NCBI GenBank assembly: GCA_046299415.1
Contig: JBKBII010000004.1
Span: 124,001 to 188,000 of the forward strand
Source: JBKBII01 sp046299415
GTDB taxonomy: Bacteria; Pseudomonadota; Gammaproteobacteria; Ectothiorhodospirales; Ectothiorhodospiraceae
DNA: 64,000 bases
Reading direction: 5' to 3'
Shown: positions 8,822 through 18,341 of the stretch, piece after piece
Numbering within the stretch: position 1 is the first letter of the stretch
Layout of the letters: the number at the start of each line of letters is the position of its first letter
The notes under the pieces: generated by a model
The model's input: only the letters and a program-made list of their open reading frames with translations
Told to the model about the DNA's origin: nothing
Database searches by the model: none
Translations under genes and position numbers: made by a program

Positions 8822-9705
8822 GGCGGATTCTCGGCGTTGTGAAGCCTACGTTCGTGGTGCGCGGCGCTGTCATCGTCGCGGTCGGACCTGTCGCTTGGAG
8901 AAGCATATTCGTGTTCGTTAGGATTGTGGCTGCCGGCTTCGCGCAAAGCGTCGACGGGTGTTGACGCGGATTCCTGTGGTGAGTCGTCGCGACCCCAGCG
9001 TGCGGTGAGTTCGTGCTTGAGATCAAGCTGGTCGAGCACGCGCGCGACAATGAAATCGACGAGCTCGGCGATGTTCGTAGGGGCGTGATAGAACGCTGGA
9101 TTTGCGGGCATCACACAGACGCCGAGGCGGGCGAGCTTCAGTAGGTTTTCAAGGTGAATGGCCGAGAACGGCGTCTCCCGCACCACCAGAATAAGGTCGC
9201 GGCGCTCCTTTAGTGCGACGTCTGCCGCGCGCTCGATCAGCCCGCGAGAGGCGCCGACCGCGATTGCAGAAACCGACGCCATCGAGCACGGACACACAAC
9301 CATGGCGTCGGCAAAGCCAGAGCCGGAAGCGACCGGGGCTGTCCATTGCTCGGCTCCCCAGACGCGGAGTTGTTCGGGGCCTGCCGCGAACTGTTCGCTG
9401 AGTTGTCGTGTCGCCGCGCTAGGGTTGGCGGGGACGCGAAGCGGGGTCTCCATACCGAGGACGACACGCCCCGGATTGGATAGCATCAAATCGACGGAAA
9501 CACCGGCAGCGAGCAGACACTCCAGTAGCCGCAGGCCGTAGGGCGCGCCTGACGCTCCGGTCATGGCGAGCGCGAGACGTCGTGGCTGAGTGACGCGGGC
9601 GACTCGAGGGGCGTCATAGTCGCTCAGGCCCGGCGGGCGTACGATCCCCGCGCTCGATGGGTCGCCATCGAGTGGATTGGAGCGGACCGCGTCGCTGGCT
9701 GTCAC
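8818..9705 (-). CDS. ubiX: flavin prenyltransferase UbiX
   Basis: UbiX makes the prenylated FMN cofactor used by UbiD in ubiquinone synthesis. The core starts MTGASGAPYGLRLLECL (FMN-binding GASGA loop), continues with VCPCSMASVSAIAVGASRGLIERAADVALKE and RRDLILVVRETPFSAIHLENLL, then CVMPANPAFYHAPTNIAELVDFIVARVLD. The only start after the mpl coding region that fits is GTG 9705, which overlaps the mpl stop as GTGA. It adds about 45 residues before the core. A C-terminal tail of about 75 Ser/Asp/His-rich residues follows the fold. Both extensions are unusual for a family of about 190-210 residues; this one has 295. Translational coupling with mpl and the LON gene is evident. Confidence 0.9.
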   Translation of the reverse strand: MTASDAVRSNPLDGDPSSAGIVRPPGLSDYDAPRVARVTQPRRLALAMTGASGAPYGLRLLECLLAAGVSVDLMLSNPGRVVLGMETPLRVPANPSAATRQLSEQFAAGPEQLRVWGAEQWTAPVASGSGFADAMVVCPCSMASVSAIAVGASRGLIERAADVALKERRDLILVVRETPFSAIHLENLLKLARLGVCVMPANPAFYHAPTNIAELVDFIVARVLDQLDLKHELTARWGRDDSPQESASTPVDALREAGSHNPNEHEYASPSDRSDRDDDSAAHHERRLHNAENPP

Positions 9706-11450
9706 GATGAAGGCCGTCCCGGGGTTGAGTCGTTCATTGAATCGAAGAGGCTGGATGGATCCGGCTGGATGTTCGTCGATGCAGTCGGATGGTCTTGATG
9801 TTCGTCGGATGTCCACAGCACGGCCTGATCGGTCGTGCTGCGTGTCGTCAAGCATTCAAGCAGGGCGCGATGCAATCCTCCGAAGGAACCGTTACTCATG
9901 ACCAGCAGAACATCGCGAGGTTCTGCTGCCGTGCAGAGATCGTTCAGCAGGGCGCTGATCGCGTTGCACACATGGAGTTTGTCACCAAGGCGGCGTTCCA
10001 GATCCGAGGTGTCCCATGCCAAGCTGGGTTCGCGCAGCAGCCAAGCGGAATCGGCCTTCGCCAAGGCATCGGCAAGGGCGTCGGCATGCGCACCCATGCG
10101 CATCGTGTTCGATCGAGGTTCGACGATGGCGACGACACGGTGGTCGGGCCAGCGCTCGCGTGCCGCGGCGAGGGTTTCGGTGACTGCAGTGGGGTGATGC
10201 GCAAAGTCGTCGACGATGACAATGCCTCGGACTTCGCCGAGAACGTCCAGGCGCCGTGCAACGCTGGTGAAATCCGAGGCCGCAGCAAGCCCGGCTTCGA
10301 GTGGCACACCGGCGTGCCGTGCAGCGGCGAGGGCCGCAACGAGATTGGCGCGGTTGTGGCGGCCCGCCAACGGCCATGTCCCGGTCACGGTGCTTTCGGC
10401 GCGGTCCGAATCGTGGCTGACGACGTCGACGCGGCCACCGGATCGATTGACGAGAGAAATCGCAGGTGCTGGCGTCATCGATGCGCGGGTATCGATGCGG
10501 CCCTCGACGGTGTTCACGCCGCCGGACACGAGGGTATCGCGCGGGCGCTGGTCGTCGCGGTGCGTCTCGTCGATGGCGACGCGGACGACCGGCGTCCAGC
10601 AGCCCTGTTGCAGCACCGCCTCCACCGCGTGATCGCCGTGCGGCACGATGATGGCGCCGGCTGCGGGTACGGTGCGGATGAGATGGTGAAACTGCCGTTG
10701 AATCGAGGCCAGATCGGGGTAGATGTCGGCGTGGTCGTGTTCGAGGTTGTTGATGATCAGAGTTCGCGGGCGGTAGTGCACGAATTTGGCGCGTTTGTCG
10801 AAAAATGCGCTGTCGTATTCGTCGGCTTCGACGACAAAGAACGGCGAGCTGCCGAGTCGGGCGGAGCAGCCGAATGTTTTCGGTACCCCTCCGATCAAAA
10901 AGCCGGGGGCGAGTCCCGCGCGATCGAGAATATGAGCCACGAGGCTTGCCGTCGTGGTTTTGCCGTGGGTGCCGGCAATCGCGACGACCCAACGATCAAC
11001 CAGCACGTTGCGCGCGAGCCATTCAGGGCCCGATTGATAAGGTCGACCGCTGTCGAGCAGTTTTTCGATGATCGGCATCCCGCGCGTGCACACGTTGCCG
11101 ACGACGATGTCGGCGTCCTCGGGAAATGGTTCGGGATGCTGTGCGCGAAGATCTTCGGCCCACTCGATGCCTGCGCGCTCGAGCTGATCGGACATCGGTG
11201 GCCAGAGCGGTCCATCGCGACCAGTGACGTGCCATCCACTCGCGCGCGCGAGCTGCGCGATGCCGGCCATGAAGGTGCCGCCAATACCAAGGATATGAAT
11301 GTGTCGACGCCGCTCGCCGTTGGCCTCGCCGGAAGAAGCGATCACGTCGCCATGTTCAGGTGTCTCGATCGGTGCCTTAATCGGGGCAGCAGCCGGGCCA
11401 CCCGCCGCAGCATTTGAGCGTGTCATCGATCGGGATTCCGCCGTCTTCAA
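9702..11450 (-). CDS. mpl: UDP-N-acetylmuramate:L-alanyl-gamma-D-glutamyl-meso-diaminopimelate ligase
   Basis: Murein recycling ligase that attaches the recycled tripeptide to UDP-MurNAc. RHIHILGIGGTFMAGIAQLAR is the Mpl signature start (usually GICGTFMGG). GTHGKTTT (residues 160-167) is the ATP P-loop, VVEADEYDSAFFDKR the central metal/substrate motif, and VDDFAHHPTAV the C-terminal domain motif. It has 582 residues against about 455 usual: an N-terminal extension of about 48 and a polar insertion after VVRVAIDE (about residues 297-350). TTG 11450 overlaps the preceding stop (TTGA) and has GGGTGA upstream. ATG 11426 is the alternative. Confidence 0.93.
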   Translation of the reverse strand: MKTAESRSMTRSNAAAGGPAAAPIKAPIETPEHGDVIASSGEANGERRRHIHILGIGGTFMAGIAQLARASGWHVTGRDGPLWPPMSDQLERAGIEWAEDLRAQHPEPFPEDADIVVGNVCTRGMPIIEKLLDSGRPYQSGPEWLARNVLVDRWVVAIAGTHGKTTTASLVAHILDRAGLAPGFLIGGVPKTFGCSARLGSSPFFVVEADEYDSAFFDKRAKFVHYRPRTLIINNLEHDHADIYPDLASIQRQFHHLIRTVPAAGAIIVPHGDHAVEAVLQQGCWTPVVRVAIDETHRDDQRPRDTLVSGGVNTVEGRIDTRASMTPAPAISLVNRSGGRVDVVSHDSDRAESTVTGTWPLAGRHNRANLVAALAAARHAGVPLEAGLAAASDFTSVARRLDVLGEVRGIVIVDDFAHHPTAVTETLAAARERWPDHRVVAIVEPRSNTMRMGAHADALADALAKADSAWLLREPSLAWDTSDLERRLGDKLHVCNAISALLNDLCTAAEPRDVLLVMSNGSFGGLHRALLECLTTRSTTDQAVLWTSDEHQDHPTASTNIQPDPSSLFDSMNDSTPGRPSS

Positions 11451-12106
11451 GCGGGATCACCCGTGAAAAAAACCGGCTGTGTTTCGAGCCGCAGCGCTGC
11501 GCTCTCGGTAGATTGGCCAAGACCGAGGGCAAGCCCGACTGCGACTTGAGACACGATCGCGGTTACGAGTACGACCGCCAGCGCGAGCATGAAGCCCGAA
11601 GCATGGCCTCTTAGACCAAGCGATTCGCGATAGATGTGTCCGAACACGATCAATACCCAGCCGAGCATGAACAGCATGGCAAGCAGGGGCACGATGGCAA
11701 CAGTCTCGGCATCAGGGAACGGTTCCCAGATGAGAAATATGGGCACGAGTGCGGCGGCGAGCACGCTGCTGGATGCGACCAGAGACGTGAAGGTTTGTAA
11801 TAGACGTGAACCGAGATCGCGCATCGCGAGCAGGCCAAGCGTCACTAGGTAGAGTGCAGCAAGGTCGAGTGCGTTGGTCGCCAGAGTTAGTCCGACACCG
11901 CCGGGCCCAAGATCAAGATAACCGAGGGCCGCGATCATCGATACGATGATCCAGGCGATCAACAAGCGGGGGTCTGCAGGAAGGTCTTGTGGGCCGGCGC
12001 GCAAAAGCAATATCCCGGCCACGGTATCGAAGGCAAGCGGAAGCCCATTGGGTCTCGGGTCCTGAGCGTTCGGGCCTTCGGTGTTTTGATCAGAGGGCTG
12101 ATTCAC
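11447..12106 (-). CDS. uncharacterised membrane protein upstream of mpl
   Basis: 219 residues from GTG 12106, with a polar N-terminus of about 45 residues and then five hydrophobic segments (LLIAWIIVSMIAALGYL, ALDLAALYLVTLGLL, SVLAAALVPIFLIW, VAIVPLLAMLFMLGWVLIVF, FMLALAVVLVTAIVSQVAVGLAL). I recognise no family motif. It overlaps mpl by four bases and shares its operon. A role near the envelope is only a guess from that context. Confidence 0.6.
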   Translation of the reverse strand: MNQPSDQNTEGPNAQDPRPNGLPLAFDTVAGILLLRAGPQDLPADPRLLIAWIIVSMIAALGYLDLGPGGVGLTLATNALDLAALYLVTLGLLAMRDLGSRLLQTFTSLVASSSVLAAALVPIFLIWEPFPDAETVAIVPLLAMLFMLGWVLIVFGHIYRESLGLRGHASGFMLALAVVLVTAIVSQVAVGLALGLGQSTESAALRLETQPVFFTGDPA

Positions 12107-12864
12107 GGCGATGGTCTACCTCGGTTGGCGATGGATTGAGCCTGATTGAACGGTAATGAAAACAACCTGCGGCAGGGTTTGGACGGGTCAGCGGCGGGCA
12201 AGAAGCGGCACCTCGACATCAGGCGTTGGCGACGCGACGGCTCATAGGCGACCGGAGGCGTGTCCCGCCCCGAGCGGGCTGACCGGGCTACGGCTTCGGC
12301 GAGGCCAGCGTAACTTGGGATGGCCGAGCCGCAAATCGTGGTTGGCCGATATTCGTCGTGATCTGCCAAGGCCGAAAGCTCAGCGTCGGGGTGTAGCGAG
12401 CTGATCAGCTTGAATTGATCTTATCGACTCGATCGGTGGGCGAATAAGTGCTGGCGTTCGCGGTCGTCCGGAGCCCGTCTGCCGCACATCGGATCCGACG
12501 AACACGCGGTGGCGATGGTGTTCGCCCATGAACGGCGCGTTTGTCCCGACGCCGTACGCGTGGTTGTGCGGGCGTGTCTGTTTATCGTGCGTTGCGGGCT
12601 CGGCGGCCTCACGATCTGTTTTTTTGTGAGGTCGTCGCTTCGGGTCTCCTGTGTTGCTTGACACTCGTGATCTTGTCTCAGTTTCCTCGATCTGAGCGGG
12701 TTGCAGATCGGGGGCGGCAGCCGCAGCCCCCGCGGCGATCGTTCCCTTCTTTGCGAGCGAATCCCCGGTGCGTACGACCTGTCGCGCTGAATTTGGCGCG
12801 CACAGTGTGGTCAGGTTGATCGGTTTTTTATTGAGCGGGCGCTCCATCCGATCCGGATGCCAGG
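12107..12864. other. 758-bp intergenic, no gene seen
   Basis: Open frames on both strands are Arg/Pro/His-rich and look like chance frames of G+C-rich DNA. No tRNA, hairpin terminator or repeat stands out. Confidence 0.4.
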
Positions 12865-13761
12865 TCAGCTGGCGTCGTCGATATTGGTCGTGTCGCCGAG
12901 ACCATCCAGATCATCCGATCCATCGAGGTCATCTAAGGCATCCAGGTCGTCGAGTTCATCGAGCAGGCCGTCGTCGAGGTCAAGTGTGCCATCGCTGACG
13001 AGAAATTCTCGTCGCTGACGGTAGGCTTCGCGAATCGCGACGTAGCGGTCATCAGAGATCGATCTCAGCAGGTCGTCGGTCGACAGAAGTCGCGCTCGCG
13101 TGTCGACGATCGACAACGCAAGCAGGCCGTATCGGAGAGGTTCCCGACCTCTCGTCAGACGAAAGCGTGGATCGAGGAACTCAGAGTCGACCAGAAAACC
13201 GGTGAACTCACGCGGACTCGAAGGCCCGACCAACGGCAGCATCAAGTAAGGTCCCGGGCCAACGCCGTAAACGCCCAGGGTTTGTCCGAAGTCTTCGTCA
13301 TTGCGCTCAATGCCCATTTCGGAAGCGATATCGATGAGTCCGCCAAGGCCGAACACCGTATTGAACGAGATGCGCAGGATGTCGCTGACGGCGTCCATCG
13401 GCTTGAGCTGAAGCAGGTTGTTGCCGAGCGTGGTGACGTCGCGCAGATTATTGAGGAAATTGCCGGCACCGGTCCGAATAGGGCTCGGCAGGGCGCTGTA
13501 GCCCTTGGCGGCCGGCTTGACCACGGCACGATCTGCGGCCTCGTTGAAGGCGAATATTTGGCGATTGAAGCTTTCGTAGGGGTCGTGTGGCACTCGGTCT
13601 TCGCTGGGGATCGTCGCGCAGCCACCGATCGCGATGAGGCTCGCGGCTAAAACCAGAAACGGGCCGATCCGACGATTCGCGGCGAGCGACGCCCATGTAT
13701 CAGGCTTGGGCGTTTGCCGGCGCGCGTCACGACTCAAATCAGCGGCTGAATCGACGGTCAT
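12865..13761 (-). CDS. mlaA: MlaA/VacJ family phospholipid-trafficking lipoprotein with acidic repeat tail
   Basis: Outer-membrane component of the Mla system that removes mislocalised phospholipid from the outer leaflet. ATG 13761 has AAGGA seven bases upstream and gives a signal ending LIAIGGCATI (lipidated Cys48). Family motifs follow: HDPYESFNRQIFAFNEAADR, AAKGYSALPSPIRTGAGNFLNNLRD, GLGGLIDIASEMGIERNDEDFGQTLG, and GPYLMLPLVGPSSPREFTG. After the family core the last 35 residues are an Asp/Leu repeat (LDDLDALDDLDG-like), which MlaA normally lacks. No other mla genes are adjacent. Confidence 0.92.
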   Translation of the reverse strand: MTVDSAADLSRDARRQTPKPDTWASLAANRRIGPFLVLAASLIAIGGCATIPSEDRVPHDPYESFNRQIFAFNEAADRAVVKPAAKGYSALPSPIRTGAGNFLNNLRDVTTLGNNLLQLKPMDAVSDILRISFNTVFGLGGLIDIASEMGIERNDEDFGQTLGVYGVGPGPYLMLPLVGPSSPREFTGFLVDSEFLDPRFRLTRGREPLRYGLLALSIVDTRARLLSTDDLLRSISDDRYVAIREAYRQRREFLVSDGTLDLDDGLLDELDDLDALDDLDGSDDLDGLGDTTNIDDAS

Positions 13762-14313
13762 CGAGAGTTCCTTGCTGGGGTGTGGCCCCGGTTGATTGTT
13801 GCCAGAGATGCCAGCCAAGACTACGCGACTGGGTTCAATACCGGCTATCAAGTGCAATTAGGGCGGTATGGCCGGCGATACGTGGCGGTGCGCGTCCCCG
13901 AAGGTGATTCGATATCAGTTCGGCATCTTGAGCGAAGGGTGCTAGAGCTCGGGGTCATGTCTGGCATCAGCCCGGCCCTGCGTGGGCGCGGCGCGGGCCG
14001 GTTTAACGTCTTCGGTTGGATCAATAAAAACGCCCCGATTCATCGACTGGTTCATCGGCCAGATCGCCCGTAGGTTCCGGCCACCTCTTCGGAGCCGAGT
14101 ATCCGGATCCTTCGACTGAGCTGGACAGTGGGTTCGTCCGCGTGCCCGGCGCAACCCGAGGCGAGTGCCCGCCGTCGCTCGCATGATCAAACCGTTCTCA
14201 ACGATATGCCGTCCGTTATGGGTTCGAGCCGCCCACCCGAGGCGGGTTCCGATGATCATCAGTCGTTATCGGCATCCGGGCGCCGCCCGCGACGTTGCTC
14301 GCAGCGATGCGGC
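13762..14313. other. 552-bp intergenic, no gene seen
   Basis: Lies between argG and mlaA, both on the minus strand. No recognisable gene or hairpin. Confidence 0.4.
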
Positions 14314-15531
14314 TCAGTCGACTCGACGCCCACGCGCGGCGGCGATTCGCATGCGCAAGGCGTTGAGTTGAATGAAGCCGGCGGCGTCGCGTTGGTCATA
14401 GCGGCCGGCGTCGTCTTCAAAGGTTGCGATCCCGGCGTCGAACAAGCTGTCGTCGGAGCGGCGCCCGGCGACGGTCACGTTGCCCTTGTACAGGCGCACT
14501 CGGACTTCGCCGTTGACCATGCGCGCAGCGTCGTCGATCGCGGTCTGTAGCATGCGCCGTTCGGGTGACCACCAGTAGCCGTTGTAAATCATCGCGGCAT
14601 AGCGCGGCATCAGTTCATCCTTGAGATGGGCGACTTCGCGGTCGAGGCTGATCGATTCGAGCGCCCGACGGGCTCGTAGCAGGATTGTGCCGCCGGGGGT
14701 TTCGTAGCAGCCGCGTGATTTCATGCCGACGTAGCGGTTTTCGACGATGTCGAGGCGGCCAATGCCGTTCTCGCCGCCAATTCGGTTGAGTTCAGTGAGC
14801 AAGGTGGCCGGCGAGCACTCGCGTCCATCGATCGAGACTGGATCGCCGTGCTGGAATCCGATGACGATTTCGGTGGCTTGGTCTGGCGCGTTCTCTGGTG
14901 CAACACTCCAGCGCCACATGTCTTCTTCGGGCGCGACCCAGGGGTCTTCGAGAATGTCGCCCTCATAGGAAATATGTAGCAGGTTGGCGTCCATCGAATA
15001 GGGCGATTTTTTGCCAGCTTTGGTGAAATCGATCGGAATATCACGGGCCTGCGCGTAGGCCATGAGTTTTTCACGAGAGGTCAGATCCCATTCGCGCCAC
15101 GGTGCGATGACCTTGATCCCGGGCTTGAGCGCATAGGCGCCGAGCTCGAAGCGGACCTGGTCGTTGCCTTTTCCGGTGGCGCCGTGGGCGATGGCGTCGG
15201 CACCGGTCTGCTCGGCGATTTCGACCAAACGTTTGGCGATCAACGGCCGCGCGATCGACGTCCCGAGCAAGTATTCGCCCTCGTAGACCGTATTGGCGCG
15301 AAACATCGGAAAGACGTAGTTCGCGACGAAGTCTTCACGCAGGTCTTCGATAAAAATCTCGCGCACGCCCATGGCTTGGGCTTTGGCTCGCGCCGGTTCG
15401 ACTTCTTCGCCCTGACCGATGTCGGCGGTGAAGGTCACGACTTCGGCGTCGTGGCGGTCTTGCAGCCAGCGGACGATGACCGATGTGTCGAGTCCGCCTG
15501 AGTAGGCGAGGACGACCTTTTTCGACGGCAT
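14314..15531 (-). CDS. argG: argininosuccinate synthase
   Basis: 405 residues. Joins citrulline and aspartate with ATP in arginine synthesis. AYSGGLDTS (residues 9-17) is the ATP pyrophosphatase P-loop. GATGKGNDQVRFELG and SMDANLLHISYEGDILEDPW are citrulline/aspartate-binding segments, and YWWSPERRMLQ is the C-terminal helix region. ATG 15531 is chosen over a longer frame because GGAG lies seven to eight bases upstream and the protein then begins exactly at the conserved start. argC, also of the arginine pathway, lies 41 kb away, so the pathway is scattered. Confidence 0.98.
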   Translation of the reverse strand: MPSKKVVLAYSGGLDTSVIVRWLQDRHDAEVVTFTADIGQGEEVEPARAKAQAMGVREIFIEDLREDFVANYVFPMFRANTVYEGEYLLGTSIARPLIAKRLVEIAEQTGADAIAHGATGKGNDQVRFELGAYALKPGIKVIAPWREWDLTSREKLMAYAQARDIPIDFTKAGKKSPYSMDANLLHISYEGDILEDPWVAPEEDMWRWSVAPENAPDQATEIVIGFQHGDPVSIDGRECSPATLLTELNRIGGENGIGRLDIVENRYVGMKSRGCYETPGGTILLRARRALESISLDREVAHLKDELMPRYAAMIYNGYWWSPERRMLQTAIDDAARMVNGEVRVRLYKGNVTVAGRRSDDSLFDAGIATFEDDAGRYDQRDAAGFIQLNALRMRIAAARGRRVD

Positions 15532-15692
15532 GCAGGCTCTCCAAATTTGTTGACGTTGGGACAATGGTTCGGGCGAGGACGCTCGCCGAGTGGGGTCGGG
15601 TTTTGACTCGAGCGTTACAGGATACGGTGCCGAGCGTGCGCGAGAAAGAGCGTCATCAATGTGTTGGCGATCGCTAGCCGCGTCAGGCCGAG

Positions 15693-18026
15693 TCAACGCT
15701 TGGCGCGTTGGACGCGCAATACGTCGGGCAGGCGCTTGATCGCTCGCAACACTTGCGCCAGGTGATCGCGATGGCGAACGGCAATCAGGAATTCAATCGA
15801 CGTCGAGTGTCCGTCGCGCTCGTGAAACGAGACGTGTTCGATGTTGGATCCGTGGTCGGCGATGGTGGTCGCGAGCGTCGCCAGCGCGCCCCGACGGTTG
15901 GCCGTGATGGCGCGAATCGCAACCGAGAAATCCTGCTCGACGTTGCGCTCCCACGCGAGTGGGGTGGTGCGGTCGCTGCGCGCGCGCGCCTCGGCGATGT
16001 TGCGACAGGCTTCTCGATGAACCACGAGTCCGCGGCCGGCGCTGATGACGCCAATGATGGCGTCGCCGGGGATCGGATAGCAGCAGCGGGCCATGGTGAT
16101 GACCAGGCCCTCGGTGCCGCGGATCAGAAGCGGTGAGTCTCCGGTTTCGATGCGCGGCTCCTCGGGGCCGGAAAGCTGCCGCGCGGTCAGTGCTGCGAGA
16201 CGATTGCCGAGGCCGATTTCGACCATCAGGTCGTCGAGGTCGGCAAGCTGCAGTCCTTCGAGCAGCGCGTCGATGCGTGCGGGCGAGAGGTCGGATAGGC
16301 GCGTGCCGATGGCCGACAGTGATCGTTCGAGCAGACGCCGTCCTAGCGCCGCTGCTTCCGAGCGTTGCAGTGTTTTGAGCGCGTGCCGTATTGCGGTCCT
16401 TGCTTTGCCAGTGACGACGAAGTCGAGCCATGCCGGATTGGGTCGTGCGTGTGGACTGGTGACGATTTCGATCGTCTGGCCACTGGTCAGGTGGGCGGAG
16501 AGCGGCGCCAGGCGAAGATCAATTTTGGCGGCGACGCAGCGATTGCCGACGTCTGAGTGAACGGCGTAAGCGAAGTCCACTGGTGTCGCATTGCGCGGCA
16601 ACACGACGATGTCGCCTTTCGGTGTGAAAACATAGACTTCGTCAGGAAAAAGATCGTTTTTGACATTTTCGAGAAACTCGATCGAGTTGCCGACCGAGTT
16701 TTGCAGATCAAGTACGTCGCGCAGCCACTCGCGGGCGCGTGTCTGAGCTGTTGCGGCTTCACTCCCGGCCTTGTATTGCCAGTGAGCGGCAATACCGGAC
16801 TCGGCGATGCGGTCCATTTCGCGGGTGCGGATTTGGACTTCAACCGTGATGCCATGTGGGCCGAACAGCGTGGTGTGCAACGATTGGTAGCCGTTCGATT
16901 TTGGGATCGCGATGTAGTCCTTGAAGCGCCCGGGCAGTGGTTTGTAGAGGTTGTGCACGAGGCCAAGGGCGCGGTAGACGTCGTCGAGTGTCTCGGCAAC
17001 GACGCGTACTGCGAAGATATCGCGAACTTCGCGAAAGCGCCGACCTTTTTGGCGCATTTTCAGATACAAGCTGTAGAGGCTCTTTTCGCGTCCTGAGATG
17101 CGCGCGACGAGACCCGCTTCCTCGAAGCGCGTGACGATGGCGGTTTCGATCTGTTCGATGGGTTCACGCCGGCTGCCAACGCTTTTGCGGACGGCGTTTT
17201 CGAGGACGCGATAGCGCCAGGGATGCATTGCGAGAAAGCCGAGTTGTTCGAGCTCGCGGCGGATGCGGTCGATGCCGAGGCGCTGCGCGATTGGGGCGTA
17301 GATTTCGAGCGTCTCGCGTGCGATGCGGCGGCGTTTGTCGGGGCGCATGACGCCGAGCGTGCGCATGTTGTGCAGCCGGTCGGCGAGTTTGATCAGGATG
17401 ACGCGGATGTCGCGGGTGATCGCGAGCATCATCTTGCGGAAGTTTTCGGCCTGCGCTTCGGCGCGACTTTCAAACTGCAGATGGGTGAGCTTGGATACGC
17501 CATCAACGAGCTCGGCGACGTCGGGACCGAACTCGGCGTCGACGATCTCTTTCGGAGTGCCGGTGTCTTCGATGACGTCGTGGAGGATGGCGGCGGCGAT
17601 TGCCGGCGCGTCGAGACGCATCTCGGCCATCGTGCGCGCAACGGCGATCGGGTGGTAGATGTAGGGCTCGCCAGTCTTGCGTGTCTGGCCTTCGTGCGCT
17701 TCGGCGCCGAACAGGTAGGCCTTGTAGACCATGCGCACCTGGTCGGGCTCAAGGTAGCGCTCGAGTTCGCGACACAGGTCGCTGATCAGAAATCGCATCG
17801 ACCCGGTGGCCCCTTCGTGATGCGCGCTGGCCTGTTGGGCTGTGGCGGGCTGTGGGCAGATTTCTGTTGATCCGGCTGGCGCACCAACGGAAGCGGTAGG
17901 CGCCGTCGCGCCCGCAGTGGCAGGGCGCCGCTCTGCATGACCGGATGCGCGTGCGACTGCCGTCGCTGATGGAGCTGAATCCGCGCGACGGCGACGCTTC
18001 ACTGGAGGATCAGACGCTCGCGTCAC
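15693..18026 (-). CDS. spoT: bifunctional (p)ppGpp synthetase/hydrolase SpoT
   Basis: Controls the stringent-response alarmone. In order: HD hydrolase domain (HPIAVARTMAEM..AAILHDVIEDTG, His149/Asp150), RelA/SpoT synthetase domain (SGREKSLYSLYLKM, RFKDYIAIPKSNGYQSLHTT, EVQIRTREMDRIAESGIAAHWQYK), TGS domain (DEVYVFTPKGDIVVLPRNATPVDFAYAVHSDVG), a zinc-finger/RIS region with RCCYPIPGDAIIG, and a C-terminal ACT domain. An intact HD motif indicates a hydrolase-competent SpoT. GTG 18026 has GGAG seven bases upstream and adds a 76-residue Ala/Ser/Thr-rich N-terminus. The classical start would be Met77 (17798). It follows rpoZ by 39 bases, the usual rpoZ-spoT order. Confidence 0.96.
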   Translation of the reverse strand: MTRASDPPVKRRRRADSAPSATAVARASGHAERRPATAGATAPTASVGAPAGSTEICPQPATAQQASAHHEGATGSMRFLISDLCRELERYLEPDQVRMVYKAYLFGAEAHEGQTRKTGEPYIYHPIAVARTMAEMRLDAPAIAAAILHDVIEDTGTPKEIVDAEFGPDVAELVDGVSKLTHLQFESRAEAQAENFRKMMLAITRDIRVILIKLADRLHNMRTLGVMRPDKRRRIARETLEIYAPIAQRLGIDRIRRELEQLGFLAMHPWRYRVLENAVRKSVGSRREPIEQIETAIVTRFEEAGLVARISGREKSLYSLYLKMRQKGRRFREVRDIFAVRVVAETLDDVYRALGLVHNLYKPLPGRFKDYIAIPKSNGYQSLHTTLFGPHGITVEVQIRTREMDRIAESGIAAHWQYKAGSEAATAQTRAREWLRDVLDLQNSVGNSIEFLENVKNDLFPDEVYVFTPKGDIVVLPRNATPVDFAYAVHSDVGNRCVAAKIDLRLAPLSAHLTSGQTIEIVTSPHARPNPAWLDFVVTGKARTAIRHALKTLQRSEAAALGRRLLERSLSAIGTRLSDLSPARIDALLEGLQLADLDDLMVEIGLGNRLAALTARQLSGPEEPRIETGDSPLLIRGTEGLVITMARCCYPIPGDAIIGVISAGRGLVVHREACRNIAEARARSDRTTPLAWERNVEQDFSVAIRAITANRRGALATLATTIADHGSNIEHVSFHERDGHSTSIEFLIAVRHRDHLAQVLRAIKRLPDVLRVQRAKR

Positions 18027-18065
18027 ACTCGAACTCCAGCTGGCTCAGGCCGCTGAGCACGGGGC

Positions 18066-18341
18066 TCAGCGCTCGTCCGCGTCGAGCTGCTCGAGCTGTT
18101 TGAGGGTCGAGAAGTCCAGCAGAGTCTGCTTGGGGCGGACGTCGGCTTCGTCGAATACTTCGCGGCCAACGAGCCCAGCGGCGATTTCGCGCAGAGCGAC
18201 GACCGTCGGCTTGTCGTCTTCTTCGGGAACGCGAGGCTCCTTACCGTGCGACAGATGACGCGCGCGCCGTGCGGCGATCAGCACGAGCTCAAAACGGTTG
18301 TCGACGTGTTCGAGGCAGTCCTCGACGGTGATGCGGGCCAT
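18066..18341 (-). CDS. rpoZ: RNA polymerase omega subunit
   Basis: 91 residues. Assists beta-prime folding and core assembly. MARITVEDCLEHVDNRFELVLIAARRARHL is the classic opening and DDKPTVVALREIAAGLV the conserved second helix. It is directly upstream of spoT. In many relatives gmk precedes rpoZ; here rlmL, on the opposite strand, has come between them. Confidence 0.98.
   Translation of the reverse strand: MARITVEDCLEHVDNRFELVLIAARRARHLSHGKEPRVPEEDDKPTVVALREIAAGLVGREVFDEADVRPKQTLLDFSTLKQLEQLDADER

Noticed and set aside
9789..11417. 542-codon open frame on the plus strand
   Set aside because: Entirely antisense to mpl, whose motifs are unmistakable. G+C-rich coding DNA often leaves long antisense frames.
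12380..12847. 155-codon minus-strand frame in a gene-free space
   Set aside because: Arg/Pro/Thr-rich with no motif, and overlapped by equally plausible frames on the other strand.
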